From contig JAUHYD010000003.1 in the NCBI GenBank assembly GCA_030426665.1, positions 62,001-126,000 on the forward strand: a stretch of 64,000 bases of DNA, given 5' to 3'. Below the pieces are notes generated by a model. That model saw only the letters and a list, made by a program, of their open reading frames with translations. It was not told where the DNA came from and searched no databases. Both the position numbers and the translations under genes were made by a program. Numbering within the stretch: position 1 is the stretch's first letter; the number at the start of each line of letters is the position of its first letter. Positions 7,737-15,709 of the stretch are shown one piece after another. This DNA is from Bacteroidia bacterium (GTDB taxonomy: Bacteria > Bacteroidota > Bacteroidia > Chitinophagales > Chitinophagaceae).

Positions 7737-8396
7737 ATGGAACTACTGAAGAAATTGAAAGTCACGACAGATACTCCCTTTTGGGTTATCGACGCACCGG
7801 ACGAAGTAGCGGCATTACTGGAAGGGATTGAATTAAAAACCAATCCCGGAAAAATAAAGGATGTAGCACAGCTCCTGTTATTTGTTGCTGACAGTCCGGC
7901 GCTTAAACTTCAGTTACCAAAGCTTAGCAAATGCATCAACCACAATACCGTATTCTGGATATGCTACCCCAAAAAGTCAGGCAGTATATCATCCGACCTC
8001 ATTCGCAACAGCACATGGGATATTGTTTTCGACTCAGGCTACCGGGCGCAAACATCGGTTTCTATTAATAACGACTGGACAGCGTTGCGCGTTACCAATG
8101 CACCGAAGAAAACAACACTTGCCGACCTGCCGCCCGAACAACGAAACATACCGGGAATAGACTTTGTAAAACGCACCGTCACACTCCCCGAAGATGCAGC
8201 AACTGCGTTGAAAGCCTACTCTGGCATGATTGAGTTCTTTAACAGCATGGCATTCACCCACAAGAAAGAGCATGTAGCGGCTATTGAGGAAGCAAAAAAG
8301 CCCGAAACCCGCACGCGAAGAATCCAGAAGATGGCAGAGATGCTCCTCAATATGATGGAAGCAAAAGAACTGAAGGCAATGCGAAAAAAGCGTTAA
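7737..8396 (+). CDS. YdeI/OmpD-associated family protein
   Basis: A 219-residue cytoplasmic protein. The C-terminal half carries the YdeI/OmpD-associated signature: a block like VTLPEDAATALKAY, then FFNSMAFTHKKEHVAAIEEAKKPETRTRRIQKMAEML. Proteins of this family were named from a link to bacteriocin protection and OmpD, and their biochemical role is unknown. The N-terminal 120 residues (MELLKKLKV..., FWICYPKKSGS) look like a DUF3052-type fold, which is an inference. The open frame starts upstream at 7599, but the -7 element lies inside that extension, so 7737 is preferred. Its stop overlaps the stop of the opposing comEC gene by 4 bp. Confidence 0.75.
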   Translation: MELLKKLKVTTDTPFWVIDAPDEVAALLEGIELKTNPGKIKDVAQLLLFVADSPALKLQLPKLSKCINHNTVFWICYPKKSGSISSDLIRNSTWDIVFDSGYRAQTSVSINNDWTALRVTNAPKKTTLADLPPEQRNIPGIDFVKRTVTLPEDAATALKAYSGMIEFFNSMAFTHKKEHVAAIEEAKKPETRTRRIQKMAEMLLNMMEAKELKAMRKKR

Positions 8397-10507
8397 TCAG
8401 ACAGAACGAACGCGCCACTGTCCGATACAGGATACATGCTTACTCCTGCTTTCTTACATGCCGTTGCGACCTGCATTAGCTCTTGTCTGTTGTAGCAGCT
8501 TCCGGCTACAACCAACTCCGGGTTAGCTATTACCAGTACACTATCGAGGTCATTAATTGCCGGATAGTTCAACACAACAATATCATAATGCTGTCGTGGT
8601 ATTGCCGTGCTATCGGAATTAAGCAAGAGTAGTTCCTTCCCTCCTATTGATACCACATCACGCTGAGCCGGCAACTGCACCTGCGGACTAACGCCCCACC
8701 CTATATGTGCCGGTTGGGTAGCGTAAGCGATATTGCTTTGAAACGAAGTATCCGTATGCAACACAGCATAGCTTCTGCCTTTTATCAGCTCTACATGACT
8801 AACATTAGCTGCATTGTACACCACCAGTACATGCCGATGCAACCGCACCCATTCGTCAACACAAAAAGAGCACAACAGCAAACAGGCTGCAGACATACTG
8901 ACTGCCAACCCTGCTTTCCTTTTCCTCAACAGGAGTACGCCCAAACCCGCTATTACTACATAAGTAATCATTAGCTCAAAAGTTGTCAGCCTTAGCCTAT
9001 CAAGAGACGGCGGGCCAATGTTTTGCAATGCGACCACAATCTCTCCAAACCTATCGACCATCCAAATAGTAACGCTAGCGATACCGCCCGCTATAACAGG
9101 AACACCACTTGTAGCCACCAACAATATCCCCGCAAGTAATATCACACCCATAAATAAGTATGCCGCCACGTTGGCCACAATGAACATGACCGGAAATGAA
9201 TGGAAATAGTAAATAACAATAGGTGCTATAAGTATCTCTGCTGCGATGCTCATAGCTACAACACTCCACAAACCAGACACAGCACGATACAGCAGCGTTT
9301 TCAGTTTACTTTGAGTCGCACCTGACAGACACGAACGCCAATAACCCGTAAGTAAATTATCAACAGGGCGATAAAAAACAATAATGGACAACACGGCAAC
9401 AAACGACAACTGAAACCCCAGCGAAAACAGCCATGCAGGCCGGGCAACCAAGAGTAAGAATGCGGTAGCAAAAAGCTGATTGAGACTGTTATGACTCTTT
9501 GACAGTAAGTAACCTCCTGCAAGTATTGAGAACATAACAGCAGCCCTTACTGCCGATGGTTGCTCTCCTGCCATTATCACATAAAACCAAACAAATGGAA
9601 TTGCCACCAGGTACTTTACCCATGCGTACTTCTTGTGCTTCAACCACCTCAAAAGACAAAGAATGACTACAAATAGCATGGCAACATTGCCACCCGATAT
9701 GGCTATGATATGTACGATCCCTGTCTTTGCATAAGACTGCCGCATTTCTTTGTCAAGGTTTACCTCATCGCCCAACAGCATTGCCTGTAGCAGCCCCATT
9801 GCCTGATGACCGTGTAGATAGCGATGCAGCTGCCGCATACACCATAGGTTAACTCTGTCTGTTGCAGGTAATGATTCAGGATTACATGCACCAAACAGCC
9901 GGACTTCATCGTCATAACACCATTGGTAATGAAAGATGTTATTAACCGCACAGTACGTACTGTAACTGAATTCAAATGGGTTGCCGGCATCTGTAATGGG
10001 CTGCCAGTTTCCCGGCAACAGTATAGTGTCGTACTTGTGCAGCAGCATTGGCACCTCACTTTTCTGCAAGTACACAAAAGCCCTACCGGTAACTTGCCGC
10101 ACTCCCTCTTCTCCTACGGCATCAACTATCTCCACCGGTATCTTCCACGACTTTTCCTTTTCCGAAGGTATGGCCGTTATGCGTGCGACGTATGTCTTAG
10201 ACTCATCTATAGAGTTCCCAAACCAATCTTTGTTTGTGCATACATCATTGAAGCCACTTAAAGCCATACCCACGGATATGAACACCAGATAAGTCAGTAT
10301 TGATGTTATAGGATTCGAGCGCTTACTTACCACTACAATCAACAACGCAACAACCGACACTAAAGCCACGATAGCTGGATAGCCTGTCGGGACCAAATGC
10401 AGGGGTGTATGATAATAGCCCCATATCCCAAAAACCAAAGGTAGTAACAGGCGAAAGAAGGGAGCAGTTTCCCAGAAATGTGCTTTATGGACTGGCCAGC
10501 GGTTCAT
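8393..10507 (-). CDS. comEC: ComEC/Rec2-family DNA-uptake channel protein
   Basis: Inner-membrane channel for single-stranded DNA in natural transformation. The N-terminal region (about 1-180) is DUF4131-like with two or three membrane helices. The competence domain (about 210-490) contains the family motif HIIAISGGNVAML and many helices (PSAVRAAVMF, FSLGFQLSFVAVL). The C-terminal 150 residues (NAANVSHVELIKG...) correspond in position to the beta-lactamase-like domain but lack its metal-binding HxHxDH, as in other Bacteroidota ComECs. The start at 10507 is chosen over 10525 by the start of similarity. No other competence genes are nearby. Confidence 0.88.
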   Translation of the reverse strand: MNRWPVHKAHFWETAPFFRLLLPLVFGIWGYYHTPLHLVPTGYPAIVALVSVVALLIVVVSKRSNPITSILTYLVFISVGMALSGFNDVCTNKDWFGNSIDESKTYVARITAIPSEKEKSWKIPVEIVDAVGEEGVRQVTGRAFVYLQKSEVPMLLHKYDTILLPGNWQPITDAGNPFEFSYSTYCAVNNIFHYQWCYDDEVRLFGACNPESLPATDRVNLWCMRQLHRYLHGHQAMGLLQAMLLGDEVNLDKEMRQSYAKTGIVHIIAISGGNVAMLFVVILCLLRWLKHKKYAWVKYLVAIPFVWFYVIMAGEQPSAVRAAVMFSILAGGYLLSKSHNSLNQLFATAFLLLVARPAWLFSLGFQLSFVAVLSIIVFYRPVDNLLTGYWRSCLSGATQSKLKTLLYRAVSGLWSVVAMSIAAEILIAPIVIYYFHSFPVMFIVANVAAYLFMGVILLAGILLVATSGVPVIAGGIASVTIWMVDRFGEIVVALQNIGPPSLDRLRLTTFELMITYVVIAGLGVLLLRKRKAGLAVSMSAACLLLCSFCVDEWVRLHRHVLVVYNAANVSHVELIKGRSYAVLHTDTSFQSNIAYATQPAHIGWGVSPQVQLPAQRDVVSIGGKELLLLNSDSTAIPRQHYDIVVLNYPAINDLDSVLVIANPELVVAGSCYNRQELMQVATACKKAGVSMYPVSDSGAFVLSD

Positions 10508-10568
10508 AACGGCTATACAACACAATGTACAAAAGGCAGCACAAATCTTATACTCGCCAACACTCGCC

Positions 10569-11144
10569 TTACGTAACCTCGAAAGACATTACTGCCCAGT
10601 TCTTTATCAACTGCAGTCCATATTCCGTACCGACTGACTCCGGGTGAAACTGCACACCGACGCACGGAAATCTGGCATGAGCGAGTGCCATTATTACTCC
10701 ATCTGCTGTTTCTGCAATTGACTGAAGTTCTGTTCCCTCAAAATTCTCGACAACTAATGAATGGTAACGCATGACATTATATGTCTCCGGGATATTCTGA
10801 AACAACGGATGGTTGCTGTGGGTAACAGGACTGGTCTTGCCATGCATAGGGTATGCCAGCTGCCGAAGCTTCGCACCAAAGTACATACCCAATGCCTGAT
10901 GCCCCAGACACACCCCGAATATCGGAATAGTACTATGAAACTCATCGATGACCCCCATCGTTATGCCACCCTGCGCGGGCGTTTCAGGACCGGGAGAGAT
11001 GATAATGCGGTCAGGGTTCAATGCCTTTAACTCTTCGACCGTTATTTCATCATTGCGGAACACCACACATTCGTTGCCTGTCTGCAAAAGGTAGTCTTGC
11101 AGTATACGCGTAAACGAATCGTAATTATCAAGGAGTACCCACAT
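10569..11144 (-). CDS. Anthranilate / aminodeoxychorismate synthase component II (glutamine amidotransferase)
   Basis: Hydrolyses glutamine and passes ammonia to a chorismate-using partner (TrpE or PabB). Class I amidotransferase triad: Cys in GVCLGHQALG, and His and Glu in FHPES. Other TrpG/PabA landmarks are LLDNYDSFT at the N-terminus, ISPGPETPAQGG and RYHSLVVE. With no trpE or pabB next to it, the choice between tryptophan and folate synthesis stays open; a lone copy may serve both. It overlaps the cvpA-like gene by 17 bp, so the two are probably co-transcribed. Confidence 0.9.
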   Translation of the reverse strand: MWVLLDNYDSFTRILQDYLLQTGNECVVFRNDEITVEELKALNPDRIIISPGPETPAQGGITMGVIDEFHSTIPIFGVCLGHQALGMYFGAKLRQLAYPMHGKTSPVTHSNHPLFQNIPETYNVMRYHSLVVENFEGTELQSIAETADGVIMALAHARFPCVGVQFHPESVGTEYGLQLIKNWAVMSFEVT

Positions 11145-11679
11145 CGGCAGGTTGTCCGTTTATAGTATTGAAAAAGTATTCCAGCTTGGAAAAGGTATCC
11201 TGCACATAAGGTATCAACTTACCTGCCTGCTCAAAAAACCAGGGTGCCAGCATAGACAGCCAGGCATAGGTCTTTGACTCTGCAATAGACTCCGGCGTTA
11301 TCACAAACACTCTGGCACCTATCCACAACAGTGAACTCCATATTACTGCGCCGAGAAATGCATATACTATGCCACCTGCCAGCTTGTTGAAGATGCCCAA
11401 CATCAACCCTTCGATAGCCTTTTGCAGCAGCTTTGCCAGCATCCTCACAATGAGTACCACGCCAATGAAAAGCACCACATAGCTTATCACCTGCGCCCAA
11501 CCCGAAGCAATGTAATCATTGACTAACAACCATGTGGCAAAAGACTGTGACAGCTTGAGCGCTACCAGCAAACCCAACAATATGGCAATTACCGAAAAGG
11601 CAGCCATAATAATCCCTTTCATATAGCCACGTATGAAAAATAAGAGGATGATAATGATGCCGGTAATGTCAAGTGCCAT
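11128..11679 (-). CDS. CvpA-family membrane protein
   Basis: A 183-residue inner-membrane protein with four hydrophobic segments (about 5-25, 30-48, 65-85, 105-125), matching the CvpA/colicin V production family (pattern DITGIIIILLFFIRGYMKG at the start). Family members affect colicin V export and envelope integrity in enterobacteria; their role in Bacteroidota is unknown. The C-terminal 50 residues are soluble. It precedes and overlaps the amidotransferase gene. Confidence 0.8.
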   Translation of the reverse strand: MALDITGIIIILLFFIRGYMKGIIMAAFSVIAILLGLLVALKLSQSFATWLLVNDYIASGWAQVISYVVLFIGVVLIVRMLAKLLQKAIEGLMLGIFNKLAGGIVYAFLGAVIWSSLLWIGARVFVITPESIAESKTYAWLSMLAPWFFEQAGKLIPYVQDTFSKLEYFFNTINGQPADVGTP

Positions 11680-11760
11680 TGGACTCCCTAAGATAAAGGT
11701 TAATACTTAAAAACATATTCAGGGGGAGTCCCTTTCACTATGCAAGCAATTGCTATGGTG

Positions 11761-12213
11761 CTATTTTGCCAGCAACTCCTTTACGACAGCAGCGATTGAC
11801 TTACCATCTGCCTTACCTGCCAGTTCTTTAGAAGCGACGCCCATTACCTTGCCTAAGTCGGCCATAGACGCTGCACCGGTCTTAGCAACAATATCTGTCA
11901 AAGCTGCCTTCAGCTCATCGGGAGTCATTTGCTTTGGCAAGAATCGTTCGATGACTGCCAGCTCTTCTCTTTCTTTGGCAGCGAGGTCTTCGCGGTTCTG
12001 CTTCTCAAAGATATCAAGCGAGTCGCGACGCTGTTTTGCGAGCTTCTGTAGCATCTTCTGCTCTGTAGCCTCGTCTATTTCACCGTTCGCTCCTTCCGCA
12101 GTTTTCTCAATAATAATTGCTGCTTTAATAGCACGAAGTGTACGTAGCGCCACTTCGTCTTTCGCACGCATGGCATCTTTAAGGTCAGCCATTATTTTTT
12201 GTTCCAGAGACAT
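11761..12213 (-). CDS. GatB/YqeY domain-containing protein
   Basis: A 150-residue helical protein matching stand-alone YqeY: it begins SLEQKIMADLKDAMRAKDEVALRTLRAIKAAI, has the basic patch KQRRDSLDIFEKQNREDLAAKE, and ends with the GatB tail-like domain (LPKQMTPDELKAAL, ASMADLGKVMGVASKELAGKADG). The tail domain binds tRNA in GatB; the free protein is thought to interact with tRNA or amidotransferases, but this is not proven. It is the next gene after gldC on the same strand (57 bp gap). Confidence 0.9.
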   Translation of the reverse strand: MSLEQKIMADLKDAMRAKDEVALRTLRAIKAAIIIEKTAEGANGEIDEATEQKMLQKLAKQRRDSLDIFEKQNREDLAAKEREELAVIERFLPKQMTPDELKAALTDIVAKTGAASMADLGKVMGVASKELAGKADGKSIAAVVKELLAK

Positions 12214-12270
12214 ATCTTTTCAGTTTAATAATTTCTATTCATGTTTGGTATAGCAATGTACTTTCCCTAC

Positions 12271-12615
12271 CTATTTCTGCTCAGATTGTTCCATGGCATC
12301 GCTTGCCTTCTTCAGAAAGTCCTTGGCAAACTGTTTCATTTCGTTCGACAGTTCTACATTTTTTGTAGCTCTCAAGTATGTATCTGCCATGCCGAATATT
12401 GTCTGGTAGAAAAAGTCATTCATCTCGTCTACCATCATCTTGCTGGTCCACAGGTCTATACGTAGTGCAGACTTCTCGTTGCCGTCCCATAAACCGAGCA
12501 ATATCGCTTTTGCTTGTTGCGGATCGGGTACGCCACCATCGGGTGCTGTCCACTTTATTGATTCGGGCATTTTATCTTCTGCCAATTCTACTTCTATATT
12601 GATATTCGACTTCAT
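12271..12615 (-). CDS. gldC: Gliding motility protein GldC homologue
   Basis: A 114-residue soluble protein beginning KSNINIEVELAEDKMPESIKWTA, with DPQQAKAILLGLWD and the helical tail MKQFAKDFLKKASD, matching GldC. In Flavobacterium johnsoniae GldC supports gliding but is not part of the essential core, and homologues occur in many non-gliding Bacteroidota. Presence alone therefore does not prove motility. A good -7 element lies 31 bp upstream. The gene heads a short leftward unit with yqeY. Confidence 0.88.
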   Translation of the reverse strand: MKSNINIEVELAEDKMPESIKWTAPDGGVPDPQQAKAILLGLWDGNEKSALRIDLWTSKMMVDEMNDFFYQTIFGMADTYLRATKNVELSNEMKQFAKDFLKKASDAMEQSEQK

Positions 12616-12645
12616 AATTTATGACCGTATTTTTTGTCAGGACTG

Positions 12646-12653
12646 CAAAAGTA
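12646..12653 (-). promoter_or_regulatory. -7 element TACTTTTG of gldC
   Basis: Minus-strand TACTTTTGC about 30 nt before the gldC ATG, a perfect TAnnTTTG match. Confidence 0.5.
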
Positions 12654-13004
12654 CGGCTAATTTGATAATGAGGGAGAAAGTAGCCTCTTCCACCACGGCG
12701 GACACGCCCCCGCCCCTCTCCCCCGATTGTTTCGGGGCAGGCAAGAGAAAGGGAGGTGGGCTCTGACTCCCGTATTTTGTATTTGCGCCAGTTCCTTCGT
12801 CTATATAGGGTGGTAGTTTACTCAACACAACACAGGAGAGCGCGGTCGCGCTATGATTCTCTTGTGCTGTAACCTTCAAAAGGAAACAGAGTTGGCTTCT
12901 ACTCCGTTTCTCGCCCTTTAGCGGAATACAAACCGAGAGTGCGCGGTCATTCGTCAATCCGGAGATTAACCTCCGACCAACCGCTACTTAACGCTACGGA
13001 TATG
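12654..13004. other. Repeat-rich gene-free region
   Basis: No supported gene. At 12952-12976 GTCAATCCGGAGATTAACCTCCG resembles, in inverted orientation, the hairpin module of the repeats at 2.6 and 4.1 kb. The rest is a mosaic of short low-copy modules. Confidence 0.5.
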
Positions 13005-13098
13005 GGGGACCAGTTACTTGTGTCCGGTTGCAAACCGGTTGGACTTTGTATGTCACGAGTTTGCACACGCACTATGCTTGTCTACAAACTCGCGCCAG
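13005..13098 (+). repeat. 94-bp direct repeat, copy A
   Basis: From GGGGACCAGTTACTTGTG to CTCGCGCCAG. Differs from copy B (15520-15613) at one position. It contains two hairpins, CCGGTT-GCA-AACCGG and CGAGTTTG...CAAACTCG. A looser match continues further on (ACAAG..AAAAA.TGCGCCAA near 13236-13262 and 15637-15660). Confidence 0.9.
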
Positions 13099-13332
13099 TG
13101 GAGACGGAGGATATTATATTGAAAAAATTAAAACGTAGTAGCATACACTGGTCTGTGTTTTCAACGCCCCAAAAACAACAAGAGCGAAAGCCAAATTGGT
13201 GTCGCAGGAGCGAGTGAATAACACTTGCAGTAGATTGGTCACAAGGTAAAAAAATGCGCCAAACGGGGAAATTGACAATTTCGAATTACTACATTATGGA
13301 ATAATTGCATTTCTGCGTCTGTTTATCAAGCT
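13099..13332. other. Gene-free spacer behind repeat A
   Basis: No supported gene. It holds the degenerate tail shared with copy B (CACAAGGTAAAAAAATGCGCCAA) about 65 bp before the next start codon. Confidence 0.4.
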
Positions 13333-13740
13333 ATGAAAGTCAACAAGAAAAAAGTTATACTTATCGTTTTTGCATCGCTAATCTCTCTTTTCTTTTGGAA
13401 GCCAATTTACATTTACCGTATTCCCATAAGCGCCCCTAAACTCCTAAAAGCTGAAATAAAATATCAAATGATTGATTTTGGATTTGACGATGCGGCTAGG
13501 AACTATCTTGAATGCAGTGCAGGAAATGTGCGCGTTTATTTGAATGATGAAAAAACAAAATGGCTATATGTGAGTAAGGAAGACAGTAAAATGCTATGGG
13601 GTGAATCGCCCTTTACTATGCGAAAAGAGAGCTACACTATTATTGCGACATTTAGGTTCTCAAAAGCTTTAATAGGAAATACCCCTGCAAAAGTCTTAGA
13701 TACCGTGCATGTGCTTGGTTGTCCACTTATTAGTAAATAA
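13333..13740 (+). CDS. Hypothetical membrane-anchored protein
   Basis: Not recognised. The 135 residues begin with a basic N-terminus (MKVNKKKV) and one hydrophobic segment (about 8-24, ILIVFASLISLFFW), either an uncleaved anchor or a weak signal. The remainder (25-135) is a mixed soluble domain predicted outside the cytoplasm. It lies alone on the plus strand between the two 94-bp repeats and is A+T richer than its neighbours, consistent with an accessory gene. A perfect 9-bp-stem hairpin follows its stop. Confidence 0.6.
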   Translation: MKVNKKKVILIVFASLISLFFWKPIYIYRIPISAPKLLKAEIKYQMIDFGFDDAARNYLECSAGNVRVYLNDEKTKWLYVSKEDSKMLWGESPFTMRKESYTIIATFRFSKALIGNTPAKVLDTVHVLGCPLISK

Positions 13741-13753
13741 GTTATTTTCACCG

Positions 13754-13775
13754 TTGTTGGTGCTCCCACCAACAA
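13754..13775. terminator. Hairpin between convergent genes
   Basis: TTGTTGGTG-CTCC-CACCAACAA, a perfect 9-bp stem 14 bp after the stop at 13740. No T-run on either side, so it may instead be a repeat-derived hairpin; a related GGTTGTT...AACAACC pair occurs at about 15436-15466. Confidence 0.4.
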
Positions 13776-13802
13776 TGACGAATGTGACTAACCCTCGACC
13801 AC

Positions 13803-14408
13803 TTACGGGGTTTCCTGTCCGTATTTAAGGTGAGTGATGGTAGGGGTTAGTCCGTCGGGTAATGTCACGATAAACAAGTTGTCATACTGGCTATCGGTTA
13901 TGGTGATATTAAAAGCATTGTTGCTGATTTGTTTCAGTATTTCAGGGACCGTATTTGAATGACCAACAATTACCACTACTTTTCCGTGATTGTCGCTATG
14001 TATCTCATCAACTAATTGTGTATACGGTTTGCTTACGGGGTACTCCGTAATCGTTATACCCTTTGCACTTGCCAGCGGCTGTACCGTTTGCCGTGTACGG
14101 TTATAGGAGGTTGAATAAATTGCGTGTACCGGAACATCCTCCAAAATGCGTTTTAATTCTATAGCCCGGAGTGTTCCATCTGCGTTCAGGGCGGGGTCGC
14201 TGCCGGTGGTCTCCTTTTCGGCATGTCGCATGATAATGAAAGTAGTAGTGGTATCACTAACCAAAGCAGGAATGGTGGTAGTGTCGTGTACCTCTACATA
14301 AACTGTGTCTCTTTCGATAACGGTCTCGACGGTTTTTACAGTCTCCTTCTTGCAGCTACAAAACAATATGAAAACTCCGATGAATGATAAAAATGTCAAC
14401 TTACGCAT
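13803..14408 (-). CDS. Lipoprotein of the histidine phosphatase (phosphoglycerate mutase-like) family
   Basis: An exported lipoprotein with a phosphohistidine-type phosphatase domain. The signal peptide ends in the lipobox FCSC at about residue 20, followed by a Thr/Val-rich linker. The catalytic core starts at FIIMRHAEKE (nucleophile His in RHAEK), with Arg in YSTSYNRTRQT and the second His in VVIVGHSNT. The substrate is unknown; the closest look is the SixA-like short group. ATG 14408 is preferred to 14426 because it places the basic N-terminus directly before the hydrophobic core. Confidence 0.85.
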   Translation of the reverse strand: MRKLTFLSFIGVFILFCSCKKETVKTVETVIERDTVYVEVHDTTTIPALVSDTTTTFIIMRHAEKETTGSDPALNADGTLRAIELKRILEDVPVHAIYSTSYNRTRQTVQPLASAKGITITEYPVSKPYTQLVDEIHSDNHGKVVVIVGHSNTVPEILKQISNNAFNITITDSQYDNLFIVTLPDGLTPTITHLKYGQETP

Positions 14409-14695
14409 ATACGGTTTCGAATTCAATAGTTTTTTGTGATAATTGCAGGGCTACATGATCCAATAGCTAAAACTACGAAATGGTCATCAATTGAAGTAGT
14501 CAATGGATAAACTCAGCGGTGACATTAGTTTTCGCCTGTCGTGGAAAGGAACTCCAACTTTGCCGAACGTCGATATCTCGCCCCACCATCTGCACATGCT
14601 ATGCTCATATAACTCCGATTATCTCCGACACCATGCCTGACACAGCAACTGACATACACGAAAACACAGTGACAACAGAAAGCCATTCACACCAA

Positions 14696-15319
14696 TCACC
14701 CCCAAAACATCAGCGAAAGTGACAGCACATGATACCGTACATCTTTGATGCCGGAAACACTACTGATGTTATTAACATTGTAAGAGTAACGCAACTCCGG
14801 CGCAATCTTGAAGTGCTTGAAAAGATGTTCAAGTCCCACTCCTGCATCGAGTGCAAGCGCTGGTCTGGTGATCTGATAATAGTCGGAAGAACTGCTGGTA
14901 AGTGGCAACTTGTAGGCAGGCCCAAACAATACATACGGATGCGTGGACCCGGAGGATAATTTGTATGAAACGTGAACGGCGATTTCTCCGGTCGTGGGCA
15001 TCTCATACTCCTGCTGCTTATTCTCAGAATTGGTATACCCTAAGTTGTTATCGTTGAAAGACAATTCAGGTTTTGCAGTCAATGAAACCCGAGGGAATAA
15101 TGGCAATGTCGCTAAAATCCCAAGCCGGAAACCCAAGCCGTTTACAGAACTCAAGCGAGTTGCTTTTGAGGGGTCGTTTTCCCCAAGATAAAGCAGGGAA
15201 TAATTGGTGCCGAAAGAGAAACCAAGCTCTATCTTATTGTCTGGCTTCGGCTTAGTTTCCTGTCCATAGGAAGTGTTGGTCAGATACATGGCTGCTGCAA
15301 TAATTGCCATCTTTTTCAT
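14696..15319 (-). CDS. Outer-membrane beta-barrel protein (PorT/OmpW-like)
   Basis: A 207-residue protein with a signal peptide (MKKMAIIAAAMYLTNTSYG) and alternating-residue strands throughout (KIELGFSFGTNYSLLYLG, LGFRLGILATLPL), typical of the 8-10 strand barrels annotated as porin family in Bacteroidota. The last strand ends LSLSLMFWG, with an aromatic residue near the C-terminus as BamA substrates require. The function is unknown. It is the last gene before repeat copy B. Confidence 0.78.
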   Translation of the reverse strand: MKKMAIIAAAMYLTNTSYGQETKPKPDNKIELGFSFGTNYSLLYLGENDPSKATRLSSVNGLGFRLGILATLPLFPRVSLTAKPELSFNDNNLGYTNSENKQQEYEMPTTGEIAVHVSYKLSSGSTHPYVLFGPAYKLPLTSSSSDYYQITRPALALDAGVGLEHLFKHFKIAPELRYSYNVNNISSVSGIKDVRYHVLSLSLMFWG

Positions 15320-15519
15320 TAATTATAGATTTTTGATGAATAAAGAAATAAGTAGCAGCGAGCTTCATGAATTGTTGTTGTTTATTGGTAAACGATTTCA
15401 CTCACATTTTATTGCATCCCATTCGTCCCTGCCTCGTGGTTGTTGGTGTTCCATCACGAACAACCATGCAGTGAGTCGGGAGACGTACGCCATTCTTCAT
15501 TTTTTCACTACGCTTTGCT
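15320..15519. other. Gene-free region with repeat modules
   Basis: No supported gene. It contains a hairpin GGTTGTT...AACAACC (about 15436-15466) and GTCGGGAGACGTACGCC (15475-15491), which resembles the reverse complement of the core of the 2.2/2.6/4.1-kb repeats. Confidence 0.45.
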
Positions 15520-15613
15520 GGGGACCAGTTACTTGTGTCCGGTTGCATACCGGTTGGACTTTGTATGTCACGAGTTTGCACACGCACTATGCTTGTCTAC
15601 AAACTCGCGCCAG
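15520..15613 (+). repeat. 94-bp direct repeat, copy B
   Basis: Same orientation as copy A with 93 of 94 matching bases; the difference is in the loop of the first hairpin (GCATACC against GCAAACC). The two copies enclose about 2.4 kb with three envelope genes. Confidence 0.9.
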
Positions 15614-15709
15614 AGGGAAGACTTGTTGTGGGTTAGACACAAGTGAAAAACTGCGCCAATAGGGAGGGAGGACTAGTAGGCATTTTGTCAAACTTTATCA
15701 AAACCACAA

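Noticed and set aside
8393..8396. 4-bp overlap of convergent stop codons as a special regulatory device
   Set aside because: The same kind of overlap occurs at 41886-41889 and 50196-50199, so it looks like ordinary compaction.
10569..11144. Calling the amidotransferase trpG or pabA
   Set aside because: No partner synthase gene is adjacent, and the sequence alone cannot decide between the two.
12939..13217. Plus-strand reading frame over repeat A
   Set aside because: It runs through repeats and hairpins, has no recognisable protein features and no promoter.
14519..14722. Plus-strand 67-residue reading frame between two leftward genes
   Set aside because: Overlaps the 3' end of the barrel gene, composition is unlike a protein, and no promoter or family pattern is seen.
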